A DNA stretch of 25,128 bases from Pararhodospirillum photometricum DSM 122 (GCF_000284415.1 NC_017059.1:3292322-3317449); one strand, 5' to 3'; positions 16,551 through 25,073 are shown, counted from the stretch's first letter. Notes: generated by a model from the letters alone, not told the origin. Program-made: numbers and translations.

Positions 16551-17687
16551 TCACGGCTCGGGAGGGTCGGCCGGGTAGAGCACCACGCTCGCGCGCAATC
16601 GCGACCGGCCAAAGCGCGCCATCGATTCAAAATCGCGACGGGGGATGGGAAGCCGCAGGCATTCCAGCGAGGAGGAGGTCTCTTCCGATAAATCAACGTC
16701 GGGATCGTTGACGTAAATACAGTGGTCGTCAACGGCGGAAACGACAACCCAGTGCGGCGCTTTTTCCCGCAGCAGCCGGTATTGACTGACCAGGACGATA
16801 GGCACGCCGCCTTGCGCCACCACGGTGGTGACGTCGGCAACACTGAGCGCCCGGGGGATGACAGGCACCCCGGCCCGGTGGCAGTCCCCCTCGAACTCCT
16901 CATGCACAAGGCGCAGAACCTCGCGCTTGCGAGGGTCGCGCACACTTTCCACGAACAAGGGCCCGGTTTCGCTGACATAGACCTCGGCGCGAAAGCCTCG
17001 CCGGTGGGCGGCCAGAGCCAAACCGTGGGGACCGCACCCCCCGTGTCCGCTGGTCATGAAGATGGTGGTGGCCTCGCGCCAGAGGCGGATTTCCTGGGTC
17101 TGGTCCATGGGCTGGGAGGCATCAAGGGCGTGCATGGCCATCATCAAACAGGCGGCGCCGCAGGAAAACGGCAAGGTTTGATGATAGAGCGGCACCTTGG
17201 AGTCGATATCACGCAGCGCGCCCAGCAAGGACTTGCTCATGCGCAGCGCGTCCGAAAGATCCTCATAATACTTCTGGTAGATCGCAAAATCCCGGTAGCC
17301 CCGGGCGCGGTAGAGGGCAATGGCCCCGGCGTTGTCGGGCCGCACCTCCAAGCGCATGGCCGCCGCGCCAAAGGTCCGGGCCCGGGCTTCGGCGGCGTCC
17401 AGCAGCACCCGGCCCAGCCCCCGCCCCCGGAAGGCAGGCGCCACAGCCAGGGAATACAGACGCGCCAGCAAGGTTCCGGTGCGCACCAGGACCAGGGCAT
17501 AGCCGGCCAGCGGGCCTTCCTCCTCGCCCTCGACCTCCCCCACTACCCCGACAAACAAGGCGTTGGGGCTCTTGAGCAGGCGCTGAAAGCTGCGTCGCGA
17601 CATCCGATCGCCGGTAAAGCAGGCTTCCTCCAGGGCCACCAAAGCCGGAAGGTCTCGAGCGGTCAAGGCACGCACAACCCCGGTCAT
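16551..17687 (-). CDS. GNAT acetyltransferase fused to a C39-like cysteine peptidase
   Basis: 378 residues in two domains. Residues 1-150 form a GNAT N-acetyltransferase with the acetyl-CoA loop AVAPAFRGRGLGRVLLDAAE (81-100) and the typical ALYRARGYRDFAIYQKYYED end. Residues 165-375 form a C39/papain-like peptidase with Cys176 in LPFSCGAACLMMAMHAL, His312 in APHWVVVSAVDD and Asp328 in YVNDPDVDLSEE. No membrane segments, so it is not a bacteriocin exporter peptidase. The ATG at 17687 follows AAGGAGG. The RimK-like ligase begins seven bases after its stop; the ligase and this fusion are known to occur together, which points to peptide synthesis, acetylation and trimming. The true substrate is not known. 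Confidence 0.9.
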   Translation of the reverse strand: MTGVVRALTARDLPALVALEEACFTGDRMSRRSFQRLLKSPNALFVGVVGEVEGEEEGPLAGYALVLVRTGTLLARLYSLAVAPAFRGRGLGRVLLDAAEARARTFGAAAMRLEVRPDNAGAIALYRARGYRDFAIYQKYYEDLSDALRMSKSLLGALRDIDSKVPLYHQTLPFSCGAACLMMAMHALDASQPMDQTQEIRLWREATTIFMTSGHGGCGPHGLALAAHRRGFRAEVYVSETGPLFVESVRDPRKREVLRLVHEEFEGDCHRAGVPVIPRALSVADVTTVVAQGGVPIVLVSQYRLLREKAPHWVVVSAVDDHCIYVNDPDVDLSEETSSSLECLRLPIPRRDFESMARFGRSRLRASVVLYPADPPEP

Positions 17688-17712
17688 GGGGGTGTCCTCC
17701 TTTTGGGAGCTC

Positions 17713-17868
17713 TCAAGACTCCACGTCGTCGGAGTCGGCCGGCTCTTGGGTGGGGATACGATAGGCCCCGGTCAGCCAGTGGGCAAGGTCGCGGTCGGCA
17801 CAGGCCCGCGAACAAAAAGGACGGTAGCGGGGTTCAACACGGCCGCCACAAATCGGGCAGGCCGCCAC
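17713..17868 (-). CDS. yacG: DNA gyrase inhibitor / zinc-binding protein YacG
   Basis: 51 residues, read from the sequence itself. It shows the zinc-finger pattern CPICGGR (4-10) and YRPFCSRACADRDLAHWL (15-32), so the ligands are C4, C7, C19 and C23, followed by GAYRIP, a YacG hallmark. YacG binds GyrB and inhibits gyrase in E. coli. The likely start is GTG at 17868, because a stop (TGA) occurs in frame two codons earlier and no ATG is available. The gene overlaps the end of the UbiT-like gene by 35 bases in another frame and ends 25 bases before the GNAT/C39 gene. Confidence 0.88.
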   Translation of the reverse strand: MAACPICGGRVEPRYRPFCSRACADRDLAHWLTGAYRIPTQEPADSDDVES

Positions 17869-18286
17869 CTTTCACCCGCACGGGAGGAGGAACCTCGTTA
17901 TCCTCGACCATGTCGCCTTCAATGCGCAGGGCCCGGGAGAAAAAAGCACCATCGCCATCGGGGCCGTCCTCGGCGGCCATCAGGTCGAGCAGCACTTCCG
18001 GGGCCGCCGAGACAATGGCGGTGGCCAAGCTGTGGTCGGGCCGCTCCAAGAAGACGTCGAGCCCGTTCGGGCCGCCTACGGCGATATCCACGCACACGGG
18101 CCAGCCTACGGGGCGGATCGACAAGCAGCCGGTCAAGCCTTCCAGGCGTCCCGACAGCGGGCCTCCCCAGGCGCGAACCCAACGGCGGAACACGGGCGCG
18201 GTGATCGCCCGCATCACGGACAAGGGCAGCGGGCGCGCCAACTGGCCCGCAATCATCAAGGGTGTCAGACCGGACGCGTCGGTCAT
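17834..18286 (-). CDS. SCP2-domain protein, UbiT/YhbT-like, apparently shortened at the C-terminus
   Basis: A 150-residue protein related to UbiT, the SCP2-type lipid-binding factor of O2-independent ubiquinone synthesis. It shows LTPLMIAGQLARPLPLSVMR at the N-terminus, a central SCP2-like region (LEGLTGCLSIRPVGWPVCVD, DHSLATAIVSAAPEVLLDLM) and FFSRALRIEGDM (121-132 approx.). Relatives normally continue after IEGD with a C-terminal helix (VLALRN-like). Here it is replaced by VEDNEVPPPVRVKGGGLPDL and a stop inside yacG, with no other frame restoring it. The ATG at 18286 has GGAGG eight bases upstream and is preferred over 18385. It may be a naturally short variant or a damaged gene. Anaerobic ubiquinone use would fit a phototroph, but UbiU/UbiV are not in this window. 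Confidence 0.72.
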   Translation of the reverse strand: MTDASGLTPLMIAGQLARPLPLSVMRAITAPVFRRWVRAWGGPLSGRLEGLTGCLSIRPVGWPVCVDIAVGGPNGLDVFLERPDHSLATAIVSAAPEVLLDLMAAEDGPDGDGAFFSRALRIEGDMVEDNEVPPPVRVKGGGLPDLWRPC

Positions 18287-18413
18287 CGGGTCGTCCTCCG
18301 AGGTCTCGCGAAGGGGGGAAACTAGCGGCCGCATGAGGCCGTGGCATTGATCCAGGTTAAAAGCACGCTCGTCCTCCCGGCGCAAGAGGCGTCTGGGGCA
18401 TGCCCCCGGAAAG

Positions 18414-18447
18414 GAGGGGTCTGGGGAGGCCCCGCCTCCCCAGCCTT
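18414..18447 (-). repeat. Palindromic intergenic repeat, copy D
   Basis: On the minus strand AAGGCTGGGGAGGCGGGGCC-TCCCC then AGACCCCTC, starting four bases after the stop of the 207-residue gene and in its sense. The stem GGGGAGGC/GCCTCCCC is perfect. A second small palindrome (GGGGCATGCCCC, about 18396-18407) follows it. Confidence 0.8.
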
Positions 18448-18451
18448 CCCT

Positions 18452-19075
18452 TTATCGTTCCCCTGACACCAGTTCTCCCTCCCCCGCTCTGGGGTCGATG
18501 TCGGGCAGGCGGGCCAGAACCTGCCGGCCAAGGAGCGTCAACGTCTCGCGCCACTGGGCCGCGTCGGAGCCGGGACGGGCGCGGGTCTGCGGTTCCCCCA
18601 GCAGCGCTTCAGCCTCGGTCATCAGGGCTTCCAGTTCCCGGTAGGCCGAGCCGGTCAACATGCCATCCCCGAAATGCGCCAGAATGCGCTCCATACAGGC
18701 AAAGACCACATCGAGCCGGGCTGCCGTGGGTTCGCTTAAGGAGCGCCGCGGCGCTTGGGCCAAGGCGTCGGACAAGGTGAGGCCTTGGGCCCGGACTTGG
18801 GCCATCTCTGTGGTCAGGCGGTCCAGGGCCAGTTCCACATCCAACCCCAGCGGGCCGTCCAGCGGCGCGAAGACCACCTGCCCCTCGTCGAGGACCCGGG
18901 CCGACACCGCCCGGCTGCCATGCTCTTCCAAAAGGTCATCCAGGGTTGCTTCCAGGAAGCTGGGCATCTGCCCCGGGATAAAATAGTCCCGAAACGTCGT
19001 GGGGACGGGCGGCAACGCCGCACCCTCAACCGAGCGGATCGGGGCTTGGGTGGGGGGGGCGAGTTTTGTGGTCAT
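18452..19075 (-). CDS. Unrecognised 207-residue protein next to nifA
   Basis: I do not recognise this protein. It is soluble, acidic, mostly helical by composition (YFIPGQMPSFLEATLDDLLE, VELALDRLTTEMAQVRAQGL, RLDVVFACMERILAHFGDGM, YRELEALMTEAEALLGEP) and has only one Cys, so metal binding is unlikely. The ATG at 19075 follows AAAGGA at eight bases. GC-rich third positions match the neighbours, supporting a real gene. It is 209 bases downstream of nifA on the same strand. The gap shows no clear NifA upstream site (TGT-N10-ACA) or -24/-12 promoter, so NifA control is not supported. Copy D closes the gene. Confidence 0.75.
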   Translation of the reverse strand: MTTKLAPPTQAPIRSVEGAALPPVPTTFRDYFIPGQMPSFLEATLDDLLEEHGSRAVSARVLDEGQVVFAPLDGPLGLDVELALDRLTTEMAQVRAQGLTLSDALAQAPRRSLSEPTAARLDVVFACMERILAHFGDGMLTGSAYRELEALMTEAEALLGEPQTRARPGSDAAQWRETLTLLGRQVLARLPDIDPRAGEGELVSGER

Positions 19076-19284
19076 GGGACCCGTCCTTTTGCTTCCTCAG
19101 GTCCCGCGCCGGCGCACGTCTCCGGCGGCGGATGGCCTCACTGTGACGGGCAAGCTTTGAGAACAGGTAAACAGCAAGAGGAAAGAAGTCGTCGGCTGTT
19201 CGGGCGTTTGTCTCAATAACACGGGAGGGGGAGGGCTTGCCTCGGTGACGCGCGGCAGCCCCCCCCCGTTAGCCGCATGGGGTC

Positions 19285-20988
19285 TTACAACCGCTTGAGA
19301 GGGATGTCGTGTTTTTTCAGGGCGTAGCCGATCTGGCGGGGGGTCATGCCGAGCAGGCGGGCGGCTTTGGCCTGGACCCAGCCGGCTTTTTCCATGGCGG
19401 CGATCAGGCGGGCCCGCTCTTCGGGCTCGGCTTCGTCGCAGGAGGGCGGCGGGGTGGGGTCCGGGAAGTCCCAGCCGTGGTCGGAGGGCTCGGGATCGGG
19501 GGCATCAGCCTCGGTGACCGGAGCGTGGGCGAGTCCGCCGATGGCCTTGCCGGTGCCGCGCCGCTTCCACAAGGTCGCCGACAGGCACTGGTCATGCCGA
19601 CACGAGAGGCCAAAGTCCTGGATCACGTCTTGCTGGGCCAAGGTGGCGGCCCGGTAGACGCAGTTCTCGAGTTCGCGGACGTTGCCGGGGAAGCTGCAAT
19701 GCCCCATCACATCGAGCGCCGCCTCGGAAAACCGCAAGGATCGCGCGTTCTCCTCATTGTATTTGTCCAGAAAAAACTGGGCCAACAAGGGAACATCCTC
19801 GCGTCGTTCGCGCAGGGCGGGCAAAAAGATCGGGACCACGTTAATGCGGTAATACAAGTCAGCGCGGAACTCGCCTTTGACCACCGCGTCTTCCAGATCC
19901 TTGTTGGTGGCGGTGACCAGCCGGACATCGACACTCAAGGTTCGGTTGCCGCCCACCCGCTCGAACTCGCCTTCTTGGAGAACGCGGAGCAACTTGGCCT
20001 GAAAGTGGGGGGTGATTTCGCCAATTTCATCCAGGAACAAGGTGCCGCCGTGGGCTAGTTCGAAGCGCCCCTTGCGCTCGCTGGTTGCGCCGGTGAACGA
20101 GCCCTTTTCATGGCCAAACAGTTCGGATTCCAGGAGATTTTCCGGCAGCGCCGCGCAATTGACCTTGATGAAGGGTTTGTCGGCGCGCGGCGAGAGGTAA
20201 TGGATGGCCCGGGCGATCAGTTCCTTGCCGGTACCGCTTTCACCGCGCAGCAAAACGGTCGCCCGCGACGGCGCCACCTGTCGCACCTGGGCCGAGACCC
20301 GCAAGATCGCCTGCGAGCGGCCCACCACGTTTTCCAACACCTTGCCAGTCAGGGGTTTTTCCGGGCGGGGCAGGGCTTTTTCCAGCCGGGCTTTTTCCAG
20401 AAAGAGCCGGTCGCGATCGGCCGCCACCTTGCGCTCTAGGGCCACCGTCTGGCCGATCAGATTGGTGACCATGGTAAGAAAGCGCACGTCGTGCTCAAAC
20501 TGAAAGCGGGTGGTGCCGTCGCGATGCCGTTCGATTGACAAGGTGCCAAAGGGGCGGGTGGTGGTTTTGATGGGGACGGCGATAAGCGACTGGATGTCGT
20601 CTTCCACCGTGTAGGCCTGGGCGGCGTACTTGGTGAAGCGGGGATCCCCGGCCATGTCGTAAATGATCAAGGGCATAGCGGTGCCGGTGACCTCGGCCAT
20701 CGCTTCTAGGGGGAAGCAGGCCTCGCCCTCGCGGGCGCCGGTCAGCGACATGCCGGTCACCGCCACCACCTCCAGGAGGCCGGCGTCGTCTGACAACGTA
20801 ACAACGCCGCGGCGCATTTGAAGATAAGACGACAGGATGTTGAGAACATCCCGGAGCGAGCGCTCCAGATTGAGGGTCGAGCCGAGGATCTTGCTGATTT
20901 CGTACATTGTAATCAGCGCAAGAGAGCCATCGGCGCCGCCCTGAGAGGAGGGACGCGGCGTGTGACCGCCATGGGATGTGTCGGGCAT
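19285..20988 (-). CDS. nifA: Nif-specific sigma-54-dependent activator NifA
   Basis: A 567-residue activator of nitrogenase genes. An N-terminal GAF domain (about 30-185) precedes the AAA+ domain (220-455) with Walker A GESGTGKE (249-256), the sigma-54 contact loop GSFTGA (296-301), Walker [12 protein letters not shown] (314-324) and [10 protein letters not shown]. Cys431, 443, 463 and 468 form exactly C-X11-C-X19-C-X4-C, the motif of oxygen-sensitive alphaproteobacterial NifA. A Pro/Asp-rich linker leads to a C-terminal Fis-type helix-turn-helix ([20 protein letters not shown]). I chose the ATG at 20988 (AAGGAG nine bases upstream) over 21096, which adds a sequence with no family match. No nif structural genes lie in the window. 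GSFTGA instead of GAFTGA is a mild, probably tolerated variant. Confidence 0.95.
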   Translation of the reverse strand: MPDTSHGGHTPRPSSQGGADGSLALITMYEISKILGSTLNLERSLRDVLNILSSYLQMRRGVVTLSDDAGLLEVVAVTGMSLTGAREGEACFPLEAMAEVTGTAMPLIIYDMAGDPRFTKYAAQAYTVEDDIQSLIAVPIKTTTRPFGTLSIERHRDGTTRFQFEHDVRFLTMVTNLIGQTVALERKVAADRDRLFLEKARLEKALPRPEKPLTGKVLENVVGRSQAILRVSAQVRQVAPSRATVLLRGESGTGKELIARAIHYLSPRADKPFIKVNCAALPENLLESELFGHEKGSFTGATSERKGRFELAHGGTLFLDEIGEITPHFQAKLLRVLQEGEFERVGGNRTLSVDVRLVTATNKDLEDAVVKGEFRADLYYRINVVPIFLPALRERREDVPLLAQFFLDKYNEENARSLRFSEAALDVMGHCSFPGNVRELENCVYRAATLAQQDVIQDFGLSCRHDQCLSATLWKRRGTGKAIGGLAHAPVTEADAPDPEPSDHGWDFPDPTPPPSCDEAEPEERARLIAAMEKAGWVQAKAARLLGMTPRQIGYALKKHDIPLKRL

Positions 20989-21157
20989 GACTGGCGACTC
21001 CTTAGTCCGCCTCGGTGACGCCGGGCCGCCGCGCGGGCGGACCCGTGGGTCAGCGTTCTTCAAGAGTAACGGGTTTCTTGCGTCGTGCAACCACAACCAA
21101 CGTCCTGGGGGACATTCGGGGGGGGAGGGCAGATCTCAGGGGGAAGAAAAAGAGACG

Positions 21158-21188
21158 GGCTCGGGAGATGGGGGCGCCCCAGACCCCT
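21158..21188 (+). repeat. Palindromic intergenic repeat, degraded copy E
   Basis: GGCTCGGGAGATGGGGGCGCCCC followed by AGACCCCTC. The tail matches copies A-D exactly but the stem has decayed to a GGGGC/GCCCC remnant. Unlike the other copies it lies between divergent genes, so it is not at a transcript end. Confidence 0.55.
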
Positions 21189-21284
21189 CTCTTTCCCGGG
21201 ATGTCCCCTGCGATTGCTCTGCCTTTTGTCATGAACGGGGTGGCACAGTGGAAGCGGGCGCGCTACCCTAAGCGCCTGACGTGG

Positions 21285-21311
21285 CTCCTCCCTCTCCGGG
21301 AGGGGGAGGAG
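21285..21311. repeat. Inverted repeat upstream of the GGDEF/EAL gene
   Basis: Arms CTCCTCCC (21285-21292) and GGGAGGAG (21304-21311) with an 11-base GC-rich loop, about 70 bases before the GGDEF/EAL start. It could be an operator, an attenuator or a structural repeat; nothing in the sequence decides this. Confidence 0.55.
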
Positions 21312-21381
21312 TCCAACCCCCTGTCAAGAAGGGTGGCCGCAGGACGTCGCCGTCTCGGCGGGGTCTGGACGGTTTGAAAGC

Positions 21382-23878
21382 ATGCGGATGAGTTCTGAGG
21401 TGGATGCGAAAGCGGCGGTCGTTCCCGATCCAGCGCAGGAGCAAGGGGGGCGCCTGCACTTCGGCATCGGAGCGCGCCTGTGGAGTGCGTTTTTAACCAT
21501 TGCCGCCCTCTCGGCGGCCGTGGCTTTGATCGCGTTTAATAGCTATGGTCAAGCGACCACCACGCTCGCCGTCATCACTCAGAACCGGCTGCCCGGCATT
21601 CTGGCCATCGCCCGGCTGGCGGAGGAGTCCAACGGTTTGCTGACTGCCTTGCCCAATGCCTTGTTGGGCAACGATGCCAGCTCCCTGGCCGATCGTTGGC
21701 GCGAGGTTTCCCTTGCGGAAAGCCGCCTGCACGACGCCGTGCGTGTGGTCTCCACCCTGCCCGAGGCGGAAACGTGGCTGGCCGGTTTTTCCGAGTTGTC
21801 CGGGCGGATCAGTGCCACCTTGCAGCTTATCTTGTCATCCCTGGAGGCCCACCAGGAGGCCCAGCGGGTGGTCGCCCTCGAGTCGGCCCGCTTGGCCTTG
21901 CTGCAACAGGACTACCGCCACCTTCTCACCGGGCGGGGCGGCCTCACCGCCGACGAGATCGGGTTCCTGGTCACGGCCAACGAAATCACCTCGATGCTCA
22001 ACGAGGCCATGCTCAATAGCGATCCGCTGCGGGTCGCGAGCCTCGCGGAGCAGGCCAAGGCCACCATGGCCCATCTGGACGCGTCTTTGGTTGGTCTCTC
22101 CCCCGGGCCCACCCGGCTGGCCGCCGCCTCCTTTGCCCAGCGCCTAGCCCCCTTGGTCACCGGCCCCGACGCGCTCGCCGACGAACGGGCCCTGGCTCTC
22201 AAGGCCGCCGACGTGGCCAACAGCCAGTTCGAGCGGGTGCGCACCTTGTCCACCCAGTTCAATGCCCGGGTGCAGGGCATGTTGGCCGGGATCAAGGCCA
22301 GCGTGGATGCCGACCGGGCCACCGCCGAGCGGCAATCGCGCCTGTCGCGCACCTTGATCGGGTTGGCCGGCTCGGCCGGCTTGCTGGTGGCGGTCCTGGT
22401 GGCGTGGCTCTATGTCGGGCGCGGCATTGTGGGGCGCTTGAACCGGCTCTCCGCCAGCATGCGGCGGATCGCCGGGGGGGCATCTCAACACCCCGATCCC
22501 GCTAACCGGCGACGACGAAATCTCGGGCATGGCCCACTCCTTGTCTGTGTTTCGCGATGCCATGGCCCGGATCGACTATCTGGCCAGCAACGATCCGCTG
22601 ACTCACCTACTGAACCGCCACGGCTTCCACCAAGCCGCCAGTCGTCTTTTGGCCAATACGGGACGCACGGCGTTTTTGTACCGGGTCAATCTGCGGCGTT
22701 TTAAGGATGTCAATCAAACGTTTGGCTATCACACCGGGGACAGCCTGCTCACTGAGGTGGCAACCCGCTTGCGGCTGATCGTGAGCGGCGAGGACATCGC
22801 CGCGCGCCTGGGGGCCGATGACTTTGCCTTGCTGACTGTGGACGATCTTGACACCGAAGCGGCCTGGAAAACCTGCGAGGACATTCGCGATGCCTTGTCC
22901 TTACCGGTGATGGTGGGGCATGGCTCGGTGGATCTGCATCCGTGCATTGGCTTTGCGTGCTGGCCAGAGGACGCTCAGGACCTTGTGTCCTTGGAGCGCT
23001 GCGCCGAGTTGGCGGTCCAACGGGCTAAAGACGATCCGGGCCACCCCATTCGGCGCTTCGAACTGGCCATGGCCGAGGACATGGAAGCGGCGGCCCGCGT
23101 GCGCCAGGATCTGCGCGCCGGCATTGAGTGTGGGGATCTTCATTTATTGTATCAGCCCAAGGTGGCGTTGCGCTCCGGGCGTCTGGTCGGCATGGAAGCC
23201 CTGGTGCGCTGGGATCATCCGCGCCACGGCCGCATCAGTCCCGACACCTTCATCCCCGTGGCCGAAAGCTCGGGCCTGATCATTCCGCTCGGCGAGTGGG
23301 TTCTGCGTGAGTGCTGCCGTCAGATGCAGGTGTGGCGGGCCGAGGGCCTGACCGACTTGCGGGTGTCGATCAATATGTCGCCGGTGCAGGTGTTCAGCCA
23401 GGATGTCGCGGCCATGGTCGCCGCCGTGCTGGTCGAGACCAATTTGCCGCCCGAGGCCCTGGAAGTCGAGATCACCGAGGGGGTCTTTGTTCACGACGAG
23501 GAGCGGGCTCGCCAGCAGTTCGAGGGCTTGCGCGAGATGGGGGTGGCTCTGTCCATCGACGATTTCGGGACGGGCTACTCGGCGCTCAGTTACCTGAAGC
23601 GCCTGCCCGTGAGCGCCCTCAAGATCGATCAATCCTTTGTGCGCGAGATCACCACCAAGCCGGAAAATGCCCGTTTGTGCCGGGCTATCATCGGGGTGGC
23701 CCATGACTTCGGCCTGGATGTGGTGGCCGAGGGCATTGAAACCGCCGAGCATTTGGCTTACCTGCGCTCGGAGGGCTGCGATTACGGCCAAGGATACCAC
23801 TTTGCCAAGCCGCTGGAAGCCGAGGCCTTCAAGGCCCTGGCGCTTCAGCAGCCCTGGCTGATCCGGGAGAACGTGTGA
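21382..23878 (+). CDS. Membrane HAMP/GGDEF/EAL protein, probable c-di-GMP phosphodiesterase, with apparent +1 frameshift at a G7 run
   Basis: One gene split by a single excess base; 832 codons when corrected. TM1 (about 32-52) and TM2 (about 318-340) flank a helical periplasmic domain. A HAMP segment follows, broken at G22474-22480: with six G it reads RRIAGGHLNTPIPLTGDDEI and joins DYLASNDPLTHLLNRHGF. The GGDEF signature is GADDF (477-481), so cyclase activity is probably lost. The EAL domain keeps its key residues: MEALVRW (605-607 EAL), SINMSPVQ, EITEG, DDFGTGYSALSYLKRLP (726-742), KIDQSFV, AEGIET (E783) and DYGQGYHFAKP. It should therefore hydrolyse c-di-GMP. The start is ATG 21382 or 21388; neither has a strong ribosome binding site. 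The stop overlaps the BMP start by one base. Without correction the N-terminal half ends at 22704. Confidence 0.85.
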
Positions 23879-24918
23879 TGGTGAGCCGGCGGCGCCTGCT
23901 GGCCGCAATGGCCGGCGTTGGGGTGGCGGGGGGCTTGGCGGGCGTTCGAGGCGCTTGGGCCGATATCTCCTCGTCGCGCTCGCGCTCCCAAACCACCCGG
24001 CGCTGGCGGGTGGCCATCGTCTATGGCCGCTCCGAGGCGGGCAAGTTTGATAAAGGCTTCAATCAGTTGGCCTTTTCCGGCCTGGAGGCCGCTCGCGAGC
24101 GCCATGACCTGATTGTGCGGGAGTTCGAGCCGGTCGGTCCCGGCGAGGAAGCCTCCATGATCCTCCAGGCCGCCGCCGACGCGGACCTCGTGATCACCGT
24201 GGGGTACGGCCTGCATTTCGCCGCCCAGGAAGCCGCCGGGCTCAGTCGCGACGCCCGCTTTAGCGTGATCGACGCCGTGGTCGATCATCCCCGCTTTCAG
24301 TCCCTGGTGTTTCGCGAACACGAAGGCGCCTTTCTGGCCGGTCTGCTCGCCGCCCAGACCAGTCGTTCCGGGGTTCTGGGCTTCGTCGGCGCCGTGGCCA
24401 CGCCGGTGATCGAGCGTTTTCGCGCCGGGCATCGGGCTGGGGCGCGTTACGCCCTTCCCTCTGTGGCGGTCAAGGACGCTTGGCTGGGCACCACCAGTGA
24501 AGCCTACCATACCCCCTTCAAGGGGCTTCTCGCCGCCGAGCGCCTGATCGCCCAGGGGGCCGACGTGGTGTTCGCCGCTGCCGGGCGCTCCGGGTTCGGG
24601 GTGTATCAGGCCGCCGCCGACCAGGGGGTGCTGGCGATTGGGGTGGACGCCAACCAGAACTTTCTCCACCCGGGTACCATGCTGACCAGCATGGTCAAGC
24701 GGGTGGATATCGCCGTTGCCCTCACCATCAATGCCTTGGTGGACGAGACGTGGTCGCCCGGGGTTCGCTCGCTCGGTCTCAAGGAAGACGGGGTGGCCCT
24801 CGCGCTTGACGGTCATAATCGCTCGCTGATTTCCGACGATCGTTGGGAGCAAGTCTTGAAGGCACGGGAAGACTTGATTGCCGGACGCCTTACTTCTCCC
24901 GAAAAAGGCGAGGGATAG
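23878..24918 (+). CDS. BMP-family periplasmic binding protein with Tat signal, second paralogue
   Basis: 346 residues, beginning MVSRRRLLAAMAGVGVAGGL, a twin-arginine signal with likely cleavage after AWA. It is clearly related to the protein at 7429-8553: both have RSGVLGFVG, GADVV-x3-AAG, AIGVD-x-NQN, LTSM-x-KR and LGLKE in the same order. Like that protein it has no ABC permease or ATPase neighbour; it is translationally coupled (TGATG, one-base overlap) to the membrane HAMP/GGDEF/EAL gene. I infer it delivers ligand binding to that protein's periplasmic domain. The ATG at 23878 is favoured because it completes the coupling and gives a clean Tat signal; a GTG at 23875 would add one residue. 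Confidence 0.9.
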   Translation: MVSRRRLLAAMAGVGVAGGLAGVRGAWADISSSRSRSQTTRRWRVAIVYGRSEAGKFDKGFNQLAFSGLEAARERHDLIVREFEPVGPGEEASMILQAAADADLVITVGYGLHFAAQEAAGLSRDARFSVIDAVVDHPRFQSLVFREHEGAFLAGLLAAQTSRSGVLGFVGAVATPVIERFRAGHRAGARYALPSVAVKDAWLGTTSEAYHTPFKGLLAAERLIAQGADVVFAAAGRSGFGVYQAAADQGVLAIGVDANQNFLHPGTMLTSMVKRVDIAVALTINALVDETWSPGVRSLGLKEDGVALALDGHNRSLISDDRWEQVLKAREDLIAGRLTSPEKGEG

Positions 24919-24941
24919 AGACCTTTTGGTCGATTTCGCCT
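24906..24941 (+). other. Nested inverted repeat at the end of the BMP gene
   Basis: AGGCGA/TCGCCT arms (24906-24911, 24936-24941) enclose GACC-TTTT-GGTC and span the stop codon at 24916-24918. It could end or attenuate the transcript, but there is no U-tract. The remaining bases to 25073 show no gene and no clear promoter. Confidence 0.35.
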
Positions 24942-25073
24942 CGAACGGTACGAATTTTGTTGCCAGCTTGTCCTCCATCCCTTTTCATAAGCAAAGCTGA
25001 CTCGGCGTGCCCTGGGGCACAGAGAGCGGTCCGGTTGAGAATCCCCCTGAAGTTTTGAACTAGCGGTGCCATC

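Larger units (their letters stand above)
20989..21381. other. Divergent intergenic region between nifA and the GGDEF/EAL gene
   Basis: 393 bases without a convincing gene. It holds the degraded repeat copy E (21158-21188), a GGCGC/GCGCC inverted repeat near 21257-21276, and a strong inverted repeat CTCCTCCC/GGGAGGAG (21285-21311). I see no NtrC, FixK-like or NifA site and no good -35/-10 pair for either gene by eye. Confidence 0.5.

Noticed and set aside
21240..21255. Possible sigma-54 promoter TGGCACAGTGGAAGCG before the GGDEF/EAL gene
   Set aside because: The GG-N10-GC spacing fits, but the -12 element reads AAGC instead of TTGC and the start codon is about 130 bases away.
21235..21320. 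tRNA-like fragment (GTGGCACAGTGGAAGCG and GGCGC/GCGCC arms)
   Set aside because: The putative anticodon loop is ten bases, there is no T-arm consensus (GGTTCRA) and the acceptor arms do not pair.
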